Made by a program: the position numbers and the translations under genes
Notes under the pieces: generated by a model
Seen by the model: the letters and a program-made list of their open reading frames with translations, nothing else
Databases searched by the model: none
Told to the model about the DNA's origin: nothing
NCBI GenBank assembly: GCA_012513595.1
Contig: JAAZBY010000143.1
Location: forward strand, 1 to 5,711
Source of the DNA: Chloroflexota bacterium
Lineage (GTDB): Bacteria; Chloroflexota; Anaerolineae; UBA1429
Direction: 5' to 3'
DNA: 5,711 bases
Shown here: piece after piece, positions 1-5,379 of the stretch
How the letters are laid out: each line of letters starts with the position of its first letter
Numbering within the stretch: position 1 is the stretch's first letter

Positions 1-66
1 GAAAAGGAAGAACAGCAGGGTGTCGCCCCTGTGATCGGCGCGCGCGCGTTGCTCCGTTGCCATCAT
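1..66 (-). CDS. N-terminus of the gene downstream of the DUF58 gene (cut by window edge)
   Basis: Only the first 22 codons are visible (MMATEQRARADHRGDTLLFF and two more residues). The ATG at 66 overlaps the DUF58 stop codon in an ATGA arrangement, and an AAGGA-like ribosome site lies just upstream inside the DUF58 gene, so translational coupling is likely. A short charged N-terminus followed by LLFFLF looks like the approach to a first membrane segment. In many bacteria the gene following a DUF58 gene encodes a multi-pass membrane protein with a transglutaminase-like domain (TgpA/DUF3488 type); that identity is inferred from context alone. A second ATG directly follows the first, so the start is uncertain by one codon. 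Confidence 0.6.
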   Translation of the reverse strand, partial: MMATEQRARADHRGDTLLFFLF

Positions 67-1397
67 TCCTGTCCTTGACCCACCGGGATCCAGCGGGAGC
101 GTGGCCGGCGGCCCTCGCTGGCGGGTTGCTCGGGGGTCTCCGTCGGGCGCTTTGGCGCGCCGGGGCGGGGGCGCTGTTCAGGCTGCACGCCGGCCTGCTC
201 CAACTTCATGCCGCGATCGATAATGTGGGCGCCGACGCCGACGTCCGCCAGCGTGCGCACCAAGGCACGCGCGCCCGGGTTGCCGCCGAAACTCTCCGCG
301 TCCAGGAGGAGGGCGGTGGTGTGCACGCCGCGCATCAGCAGTTCCGGCAGCACCCCGACCCAGTCATCCGTCGTCGAGGGGGTGATGAGCGCCGCAGACA
401 TCCCCCGGCCAAGCACGTGCTGGGTAAGGCGGAGCACCTCGCCGATGGGGCGTTCTCCCACGGCACGGGTACTGGCCAGCACTCGCAGCACCTCCCACAG
501 CTGGTGCCGTCCCTTCTGCGGCCAGAGGACGATCGGCTCTTGCCCGTAGGCCACCAGGCCGACGGCGTGCTGCCCGGCGATCAGCTGGTCGGCCAGCGAG
601 GCGGCCAGGATGACGCCGTACTCCTCGGTGGACAGCAACCCCTCGCCGGCCTGTACCTCGGCCTGTAGGTCCAGGATCAGCCACACGTCACCGGAGGGCT
701 CGATGTCGTACTCGCGGACGTACAGCTCCTCCTGGTCGGGCATGGTGCGGCGGGCAGTGGTGCGCCAGTGAATGCGGTTGAGGGCATCCCCGGGGATGTA
801 CGAGCGTACCGAGGAGGCATTGGTGGTGAGGTCCATCGAGCGCATGTTGGCACGCCCCGAGCCGCGCGAGACCCCCTTGGGCCGCAGCAGCATCGGCAGT
901 CGGGCGATGGCTGGGTAGACGACGAACGTCTCGGAGTAGTTGTGCCGCACCGAGGCCTCAAAGAGGCCAAAGGGGTCGCCCATGGTGATCTCGATGGGCC
1001 CGAGGGTAAAGACGCCGCGCTGGGTACACAGGCAACGCTTCTCCCAGCGAGAGAAGCGCCGGGCGCCCAAACCCACGGCCCGGCTGGCGGAGTAACCGGG
1101 CAGGTTGCTATAGTCACGCACTTCCGCCCAGGGAACGGCCACCCAGGAGTGATTGTGCATGATAAAGCGCTCTTCGAGGACGTCGCCGACCTGGGCCCAG
1201 CCGTGTCGCCTCTCTCGCTTGACGACCAGCCCGCGGGTCATCACGCGGACCCACACGTAGGAGACCAGGAGCGCCCCGGCCAGGCCCCACAGGACGAACT
1301 TGGTGGCAGGGGTCGGCGAGAAGATCTGCAGAAAGACCAGGCCGGCCACTATGACAAGTGGCAAGCGTGTCCTCAGACGATAGGCCCGCGTTGTCAT
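63..1397 (-). CDS. DUF58 domain-containing membrane-anchored protein
   Basis: A 444-residue protein of normal DUF58 length. Two hydrophobic segments near the N-terminus (about residues 13-28 and 33-53) should anchor it in the membrane. The conserved RGVFTLGPIEITMGDPFGLF stretch lies at 127-146 and the family signature SYIPGDALNRIHWR at 199-212, followed by a von Willebrand A-like alpha/beta domain beginning at DVWLILDLQ (237-245). The usual DxSxS metal-binding (MIDAS) motif is not evident there: the first Asp (243) is present but is followed by LQAE. The last 40 residues are Pro/Arg-rich and probably disordered. DUF58 proteins usually work with a MoxR AAA+ ATPase and a transglutaminase-like membrane protein; here the preceding gene is not MoxR. 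The start is ATG with GAGGGA eight bases or so upstream. It overlaps the next gene by four bases. The biochemical role of the family is not established. Confidence 0.93.
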   Translation of the reverse strand: MTTRAYRLRTRLPLVIVAGLVFLQIFSPTPATKFVLWGLAGALLVSYVWVRVMTRGLVVKRERRHGWAQVGDVLEERFIMHNHSWVAVPWAEVRDYSNLPGYSASRAVGLGARRFSRWEKRCLCTQRGVFTLGPIEITMGDPFGLFEASVRHNYSETFVVYPAIARLPMLLRPKGVSRGSGRANMRSMDLTTNASSVRSYIPGDALNRIHWRTTARRTMPDQEELYVREYDIEPSGDVWLILDLQAEVQAGEGLLSTEEYGVILAASLADQLIAGQHAVGLVAYGQEPIVLWPQKGRHQLWEVLRVLASTRAVGERPIGEVLRLTQHVLGRGMSAALITPSTTDDWVGVLPELLMRGVHTTALLLDAESFGGNPGARALVRTLADVGVGAHIIDRGMKLEQAGVQPEQRPRPGAPKRPTETPEQPASEGRRPRSRWIPVGQGQE

Positions 1398-1425
1398 GCG
1401 TCTTCCCTCACTCCTGCGTTAGCCA

Positions 1426-1454
1426 AGTATACTACGATCGTGGCCTGCTATCTA
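1426..1454 (-). promoter_or_regulatory. Sigma-A-like promoter for the DUF58 gene
   Basis: On the minus strand a -10 hexamer TATACT (1431-1426, five of six to consensus) is preceded by exactly 17 bases and a weak -35 TAGATA (1454-1449, four of six). Transcription would start near 1419, leaving a leader of about 20 bases before the DUF58 ATG at 1397, with its ribosome site inside. The element sits between the end of the bactofilin-like gene and the DUF58 gene, in a locally AT-richer patch of otherwise GC-rich DNA, which supports it. Not verified experimentally. Confidence 0.6.
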
Positions 1455-1543
1455 CTTGTGGCAGGAATCCGCAAGGGACGCACGGTCGCCCCACGACGAG
1501 TCGGCAAAGCACGGAACGCCGGCCGAAGATGTCGGGAAGATGG

Positions 1544-1577
1544 CACACCGGCCCAGAGCATGCTCTGGGCCGGTGTG
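1544..1577 (-). terminator. Perfect 34-base palindrome, likely transcription terminator of the sigma operon
   Basis: Every base from 1544 to 1560 pairs with its partner from 1561 to 1577, so RNA from either strand can form a roughly 15-bp GC-rich stem with a tetraloop. It begins 15 bases after the stop codon of the bactofilin-like gene and lies before the DUF58 promoter, the right place for a terminator. On the minus strand it is followed by the pyrimidine-rich CCATCTTCCC but not a true T run, so it may be a U-poor terminator or an mRNA 3'-end stabiliser. A dimeric protein-binding site is a less likely alternative. Confidence 0.55.
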
Positions 1578-1592
1578 TTGTGCCTGGCATAC

Positions 1593-2738
1593 CTACTGAT
1601 GGGTGCCGGGGTCCTCGTCGTCCGGCACGAAGGGCCAGCGGGTAGTGTCCAGTGGCTTGGTGTCTCCCTTTTGCGCGGCGTCGGCGCTGGCGGCCTGGTC
1701 GGCCGGCCCCGCCGTCGGGGGCGTCGGCGTTCGTGGCGGGCGCGCCGGCAGGGGGGCGGGCAGGCCACGCAGGGTCTCAGTGTTGCCCAGGACGGCCCCG
1801 CCCAGGCCCCAACATAGCAGCCCCAGGCCCAGGCCTGGCCCTACGCAGGGGACCATGGTGGCGATGGTGATCACCGTGGTACCCAGGACGGTCTCAACCA
1901 AGGGGGTGGGCCGGTGTACGCGCAGGCGGGGCGCCAGAAACTGCCCGACGATCTGCCCGGCTGCTGCCCAGCCGAGCAGGGCGCCCCCGAGGAAAGCCAC
2001 CCCCAGCACCACGAGAAGAGGCAGCCCCACACACACGAGGACGAGCACGGCGAACACGACGGTCAGCAGTACCGCAAGGACCACCGTCAGGGCGCCGATC
2101 CCCAGGCTGAGGCCCCAGTTGGTGCGCATCACGTCGCTGGTACGGTGGAGCGCCCCCGGTAGCAGAGTCGCCAGCAGGGCCGCCATGAGCACCGCCACCA
2201 CCAGAACGCCGAGGCTGCGGCCTAGCCCCGTGGACCCGCGCACTGCCGTCGGCACGGGGCCAGCGGGAGCCGCGGGCGCTGGCTCGGTGGAGGGGCCGGT
2301 GCCCTGCCGGGGCGGCACCGCGGTGGCCCGGGAGATGCCAGGAAAGTGCGCGGCGGCCTCCAGCCCCTCGATCACGCTGCCCCTCACCAGGGCGCCGCGC
2401 TCGCGGTTCAGGTCGCCGAAGACGATCAGGTCACCGATAACCGCCGCGCTGGACTGCAGCGTGACCCTGCCACCCATGGCGACCACGTCTCCCTCCACGC
2501 GTCCCTCGACGGTGACGGCGGAGCCGATGGTCATCACGTTGCCATCGACAACGGCGCCGGGCATCAGGTGGACGTTGCCACCGAAAGCCAGCAGGTCGCC
2601 AACCAGCCGCTCACCCTCTGCTACGACCACGTCGCGGCCGAACGAGGCGCTGGTGCCCCCACTATCGGCCAGGGCCGGCAGCGGCAGCACGGCTGTGGCC
2701 AGCAACAGGATGATGGTTGCCCACCTCAAGGCTCGCAT
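1593..2738 (-). CDS. Secreted bactofilin-like (polymer-forming type) repeat domain fused to multi-pass membrane domain
   Basis: A 381-residue protein starting at the ATG at 2738, chosen because GGAGG lies five bases upstream and the protein then begins with a clear Sec signal peptide (MRALRW, hydrophobic core to about residue 20, PALA before DSGG at 24/25). Residues about 36-125 are four to five short beta-type repeats spaced 18-19 residues: VGDLLAFGG, DGNVMTIGS, GDVVAMGG, IGDLIVFGD, RGSVIEG, as in bactofilin beta-helices. A Pro/Ala linker (about 140-165) leads to about five membrane segments (near 174-196, 212-237, 238-260, 283-300, 300-318), and the tail from 325 is Pro/Ala-rich and acidic. 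Classical bactofilins are cytoplasmic filaments without a signal peptide, so this repeat domain is probably displayed outside the membrane. It is the third gene of the sigma/anti-sigma unit, 55 bases after the anti-sigma stop. Precise function unknown; a structural or stress-response envelope role is inferred. A longer GTG start at 2786 is possible but would bury the signal peptide. Confidence 0.85.
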   Translation of the reverse strand: MRALRWATIILLLATAVLPLPALADSGGTSASFGRDVVVAEGERLVGDLLAFGGNVHLMPGAVVDGNVMTIGSAVTVEGRVEGDVVAMGGRVTLQSSAAVIGDLIVFGDLNRERGALVRGSVIEGLEAAAHFPGISRATAVPPRQGTGPSTEPAPAAPAGPVPTAVRGSTGLGRSLGVLVVAVLMAALLATLLPGALHRTSDVMRTNWGLSLGIGALTVVLAVLLTVVFAVLVLVCVGLPLLVVLGVAFLGGALLGWAAAGQIVGQFLAPRLRVHRPTPLVETVLGTTVITIATMVPCVGPGLGLGLLCWGLGGAVLGNTETLRGLPAPLPARPPRTPTPPTAGPADQAASADAAQKGDTKPLDTTRWPFVPDDEDPGTHQ

Positions 2739-2743
2739 AGGTT

Positions 2744-2748
2744 CCTCC
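2744..2748 (-). promoter_or_regulatory. Ribosome binding site fixing the start of the bactofilin-like gene
   Basis: GGAGG on the minus strand, five bases before the ATG at 2738. It selects this ATG over the in-frame GTG at 2786, which would add 16 polar residues (FHDYRSTQRARAEEP region) ahead of the signal peptide. Confidence 0.8.
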
Positions 2749-2793
2749 GCGCGTGCGCGCTGTGTCGAACGGTAGTCATGGAACACCTCGTCC

Positions 2794-3351
2794 TCACGAG
2801 GTCTGCCTGGCGATTGCCAGCGATGCCCGGCCGACGGCCTTCAGCCATACCAGGGCCAGGACCGCTGCGAAGAGCATCAGCCCGGCCAGGGCCAGGTAGG
2901 CCGGCGCGCCCACAAGGGCCTCGCCCAGGCGCGCTCCGGCCCCCAGCAATGTGGAAGCCAGCCCGACCACGCGGACCAGCAGGCCGGCCATGGCACTGAT
3001 GAAGGGCGAGCTGCGCGCCAGGCCGCCGACCGGCGACGCCGGGCTGAGCAGCGGCAGCAGGAAGGCTGATTGGCCCACGGCCATGGCCAAGAGCAGCACC
3101 AGGCCGCCCTGTATGATGGCCACCCAGCGGCGGCGCCTCTGCACGCGGGCCATTACCCGCTGGGCAAAGAAGGGCGCCGGCGCCACCGGAGGGGCACTGG
3201 TCAGGAACATGTCCAGCCGAGAGAGCATCTCCGCCTCAAGGCTGCAGTCCGGGCACTCGCCCAGGTGCTCGGCCAGGGAAGCGTCCGCCTCCGCAGAGAG
3301 TGCCCCGTCCAGTCGTTGTGAAACCAGCTCAGATGCCTCTGGACAACGCAT
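2794..3351 (-). CDS. Zinc-finger anti-sigma factor, membrane-anchored (zf-HC2/ZAS type)
   Basis: A 185-residue protein whose N-terminal cytoplasmic domain carries the anti-sigma zinc motif HxxxCxxC (His29, Cys33, Cys36, in EHLGECPDC), with Cys3 as a probable further ligand. An Arg-rich stretch (72-75) precedes a membrane segment at about 77-102; further hydrophobic stretches lie near 117-140 and 150-170, the last being a convincing second crossing. Such proteins hold their cognate ECF sigma factor inactive at the membrane until a signal releases it. The start is the ATG at 3351, with AAAGGAGGG about ten bases upstream; it overlaps the sigma gene by 23 bases, so the two are translationally coupled and this protein's partner is almost certainly the neighbouring sigma. 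An upstream in-frame start at 3438 would lie deep within the sigma gene and encodes an unlike, Arg/Trp-rich extension, so it was rejected. What triggers release, and whether regulated proteolysis is involved, cannot be told from the sequence. Confidence 0.9.
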   Translation of the reverse strand: MRCPEASELVSQRLDGALSAEADASLAEHLGECPDCSLEAEMLSRLDMFLTSAPPVAPAPFFAQRVMARVQRRRRWVAIIQGGLVLLLAMAVGQSAFLLPLLSPASPVGGLARSSPFISAMAGLLVRVVGLASTLLGAGARLGEALVGAPAYLALAGLMLFAAVLALVWLKAVGRASLAIARQTS

Positions 3352-3946
3352 TGTCTGGCACCCTCCTTTGGCTCTCGTGTTCGGCCACTGTGGCCTTTTG
3401 CATTTCCGCCAGCATGACGGCCATCTGCTGCCTGGCACGGTGCAGGCGAGACTTGACGGCGCTGACCGAAGAACCGGTCATCTCGGCGATCTCCTCGTAC
3501 GACTGATCGTGCCAGTAGCGCAGGACGATGGCCAGGCGGTACTGCTCGGGAAGCTCCATCAGCAGCCGGCGAATCGCTGCGTTCTGCTCAGCGGCCAGGG
3601 TGCGCTCTTCGGGCTTGGGCTTCTCGTCAGGAATCCACCGCCAGGACATGATCTCTTCCATCGAGACGGTGTTGCCACGCTGCCGGCGGAGCCGGTCAAT
3701 ACAGTGATGCGAAGCGACCGAGAGGATCCACGAGGAGAACTTGCGCTGAGGGTCGTAGGTGTCAAGCCGCGTATATACCCGCAGAAAAGTCTCCTGCGCG
3801 GCGTCCTGGGCCTCGGTGGGGCTGCCCAACATCCGATAGGCCAGGTTATAGACGGGATTCTGATATGCCTCCACCAGTTTCGTGAAGGCCTCGGGATCAC
3901 CGGATCTGGCGCGCAGGACCCATAGACGCTCCTGATCGGCGTCCAC
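3329..3946 (-). CDS. ECF-family RNA polymerase sigma factor (SigW/RpoE-like)
   Basis: A 205-residue sigma factor with the two ECF domains. Sigma region 2 spans about residues 20-90, with the core-binding DAAQETFLRVYTRL (48-61) and the -10-recognising part FSSWILSVASHHCIDRLRR (70-88). After a linker with WRWIPDEKPKPEER, sigma region 4 (about 124-177) contains LPEQYRLAIVLRYW and the helix-turn-helix YEEIAEMTGSSVSAVKSRLH. The chosen start is GTG at 3946, because GAGGAG lies six bases upstream; another GTG at 3967 has no clear ribosome site. The C-terminal tail past region 4 (about 25 residues) is unremarkable. It directs polymerase to its own set of promoters, very likely including its own at 4002-4026, and is restrained by the anti-sigma factor encoded in the overlapping next gene. 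Identity as an ECF sigma is secure; the exact ECF group and signal are not. Confidence 0.95.
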   Translation of the reverse strand: MDADQERLWVLRARSGDPEAFTKLVEAYQNPVYNLAYRMLGSPTEAQDAAQETFLRVYTRLDTYDPQRKFSSWILSVASHHCIDRLRRQRGNTVSMEEIMSWRWIPDEKPKPEERTLAAEQNAAIRRLLMELPEQYRLAIVLRYWHDQSYEEIAEMTGSSVSAVKSRLHRARQQMAVMLAEMQKATVAEHESQRRVPDNALSRGI

Positions 3947-3952
3947 CCGTAT

Positions 3953-3958
3953 CTCCTC
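3953..3958 (-). promoter_or_regulatory. Ribosome binding site fixing the GTG start of the sigma gene
   Basis: GAGGAG on the minus strand, six bases before the GTG at 3946. The alternative GTG at 3967 is preceded by a GC-rich stretch without a Shine-Dalgarno match. Confidence 0.7.
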
Positions 3959-4001
3959 TGCTGCCACGGCGGCCGTGGGCGTAGCTGGCGTTCATAGGCA
4001 T

Positions 4002-4026
4002 TACGCAGCGGCGTGCCCAGGGTTTC
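4002..4026 (-). promoter_or_regulatory. ECF-type (sigma-W-like) promoter, probably autoregulatory, for the sigma operon
   Basis: On the minus strand GAAAC (4026-4022) is followed by exactly 16 bases and CGTA (4005-4002), matching the published sigma-W type consensus of Bacillus subtilis (TGAAAC-N16-CGTA) except for the first T, here C. Transcription would begin near 3994-3996, giving a leader of about 50 bases before the sigma GTG at 3946. Because ECF sigma genes commonly autoregulate and the match lies in the only intergenic space upstream, autoregulation is a strong inference. A chance match to a nine-base pattern in this gap is possible but unlikely. Confidence 0.65.
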
Positions 4027-4092
4027 GCGATTGGGGAGGTCGTAAGTACCGGCCGCCTGAACCGAAGGACAACGTCGCCCTGGTCGGGCGTG

Positions 4093-4578
4093 CTAGAACT
4101 CGATGATCTCGGCCTGGCAGGTGTCGGTGTCGTAGATAGCCGCGGAGCGCACCCCAAAGCGGCCCATCACCTCGCCAGGGTTCAGCAGTACGGTCCGCCC
4201 TACCTGGTCGATTCGCCGGCGGTGGTTGTGCCCGTAACAGACCAGGTCGTGGCTCTGGCCGTCGGCAATGGCCTTGGCCACGTCGTAATGGTGGGTCAGG
4301 ACCACGGAGCGCCCGCCGAGGTCGAGGATGGCGATCTCTCCGTGGAGCGACACGTTGCCGGCCTTGTCGGCGTTGCGCGTGATCAGCAGCTTGTCACCGT
4401 CGTTGTTCCCCCAGACGACGTGTACCGGCCCGGCAAAGCCTTTGGCGATCTCGGAGATCGTAAAGGGCGAACACAGGTCGCCCAGGCAGAGGAGCGCCCC
4501 ACACCCCTGTAGGTGGCGCAACCCTTCCTCCAGGGCCCAGACGTTGTCATGGATGTCAGAGATCACTCCGATGCGCAT
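4093..4578 (-). CDS. YfcE/MJ0936-type metallophosphodiesterase
   Basis: A 161-residue single-domain calcineurin-like phosphoesterase, the normal length for the YfcE/MJ0936 family. All metal and catalytic motifs are present in order: SDIHDN (Asp8, His10), GDL (Asp34), GNND (Asn58, Asp60), a His pair THH (96-97) and GHNH (His117, His119; the usual form is GHTH). The family hydrolyses phosphodiesters in test reactions with Mn2+ or similar metals, but physiological substrates are mostly unknown; this protein should be cytoplasmic as it has no signal peptide or membrane segment. The ATG at 4578 has AAGGAG six bases upstream. It follows the PHP-domain gene by 41 bases, so the two metal-dependent phosphoesterases are probably co-transcribed. 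A specific substrate cannot be assigned. Confidence 0.93.
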   Translation of the reverse strand: MRIGVISDIHDNVWALEEGLRHLQGCGALLCLGDLCSPFTISEIAKGFAGPVHVVWGNNDGDKLLITRNADKAGNVSLHGEIAILDLGGRSVVLTHHYDVAKAIADGQSHDLVCYGHNHRRRIDQVGRTVLLNPGEVMGRFGVRSAAIYDTDTCQAEIIEF

Positions 4579-4619
4579 GGCTGGCTCCTTTGAACGATGC
4601 CCCTGTTGGCGGAACCCTA

Positions 4620-5288
4620 TCAGCGGGAGGGGACCCTCTCGGCGCGCAGGTTCTTCGCCACTCTCGCGTAGGTGCTGGCGACGTGTACCAGCGGCAGCGA
4701 CAGATGCCCGCGCACCTGCCCCTTGGCCAGGCTGGCCAGGAAGCTGTCGCGGCAGGCGAAAGCGGGCATCTCGACGTAGACTCGGCCAATCTCGCTCGGG
4801 TGGTGGGCGTCGCTCCCGCCGGTGGCGAGGAGGCCATAGCGCTCCGCCAGCCCGCGAGCCAGGCGGTTGTCGGCGCCAAAGGAGTTGCGCGCGTTGAACA
4901 CCTCGATGGCGTCGACCTCGGGGTGGATCTCCTCCAGCGCGGCAGGCTGCAGCGCGGAGCCGCGGAAGCGGTCGACGGGGTGGGGTATACAGACGATGCC
5001 ATGCTGTTCTCGGATGAGGCGCACCGTCTCGCGCGGGGAGAGGCCCGGCGGGATGTGCTCCTGCAGAAAGAGGCCGATGATCTCTCCCTGCGACGTGCGG
5101 ATCTCCTCGCCCACGATGATGAGCAGGTCGGTCTCTTGCTGCAGGCGCAGGGCGCCCTGGATGCTGTTATGGTCCGTGATGGCCACGGCGCTCAGGCCCC
5201 GACGCCTGGCATGACCGTCGACGTGTGCGAGCAGGGTCAGCGAGTCCGCCGAGTAGGAGGTGTGCACATGCAGGTCGACCTTGATCAA
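4620..5288 (-). CDS. PHP-domain metal-dependent phosphoesterase (TTG start)
   Basis: A 222-residue PHP protein. It opens MIKVDLHVHTSYS (His7, His9), then TDHN (Asp39, His40), GEE (Glu61/62), IPHP (His103), EVFNAR (129-134) and GSDAH (Asp160, His162): the complete set of PHP metal ligands. PHP phosphoesterases hydrolyse phosphate esters or nucleotides; relatives include RNase AM/TrpH and histidinol phosphatase, but this protein is shorter than RNase AM and I do not assign a substrate. The start chosen is TTG at 5288: it has GGGGAG six bases upstream and places the first motif three residues in, as usual in the family. A longer ATG frame from 5360 would be translated through the terminator hairpin at 5315-5356 and adds 24 low-homology residues, so it was rejected. 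No separate promoter is obvious after that terminator; expression may come from read-through. Confidence 0.9.
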   Translation of the reverse strand: MIKVDLHVHTSYSADSLTLLAHVDGHARRRGLSAVAITDHNSIQGALRLQQETDLLIIVGEEIRTSQGEIIGLFLQEHIPPGLSPRETVRLIREQHGIVCIPHPVDRFRGSALQPAALEEIHPEVDAIEVFNARNSFGADNRLARGLAERYGLLATGGSDAHHPSEIGRVYVEMPAFACRDSFLASLAKGQVRGHLSLPLVHVASTYARVAKNLRAERVPSR

Positions 5289-5294
5289 CGGTCT

Positions 5295-5300
5295 CTCCCC
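5295..5300 (-). promoter_or_regulatory. Ribosome binding site fixing the TTG start of the PHP gene
   Basis: GGGGAG on the minus strand, six bases before the TTG at 5288, downstream of the terminator hairpin. It is the main evidence for the unusual start codon. Confidence 0.75.
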
Positions 5301-5314
5301 GGGTGGCCCCTGGC

Positions 5315-5356
5315 AAAAGAGGGGCGAGCGACCACTACAGCGGCCATTCGCCCCTC
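5315..5356 (-). terminator. Intrinsic terminator of the EF-G-like gene
   Basis: On the minus strand GAGGGGCGA (5356-5348 read as its complement) pairs perfectly over nine bases with TCGCCCCTC (5327-5319); a 2x2 internal loop and a further four-pair helix (one G-U) follow inside, with an eight-base loop. The stem is followed directly by TTTT (5318-5315). It lies 23 bases after the EF-G-like stop codon, giving a textbook Rho-independent terminator. Confidence 0.85.
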
Positions 5357-5379
5357 GCATCCTGACACCTTATCGGCAA

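Noticed and set aside
36..50. Alternating GC run (cgcgcgcgcg) near the left edge
   Set aside because: It lies in the coding start of the cut gene (codons for Arg/Ala) and is short; ordinary for this base composition.
768..1817. Long plus-strand open frame (349 codons) opposite the DUF58 gene and the following gap
   Set aside because: It is antisense to a well-supported DUF58 gene, has no recognisable domain, and crosses a terminator-like palindrome. High GC removes stop codons from shadow frames.
1818..1845. Short inverted and direct repeats of GGCCCAGG type
   Set aside because: They fall in codons for a Gly/Leu-rich membrane segment, so coding repetition explains them.
1603..2775. Plus-strand open frame of 390 codons opposite the bactofilin-like gene
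   Set aside because: Composition is Ser/Thr/Pro/Arg-rich shadow sequence without motifs, exactly covering the real minus-strand gene that has a signal peptide, repeats and membrane segments.
4028..4068. Possible sigma-A promoter ahead of the sigma gene (TTGTCC with a weak TACTTA-like -10)
   Set aside because: The -10 matches the consensus at few positions; the ECF-type motif downstream explains the gap better.
4076..4090. Possible terminator after the phosphodiesterase gene (CGCCC/GGGCG, five-base loop)
   Set aside because: Only a five-pair stem, with no T run after it on the minus strand; too weak to call.
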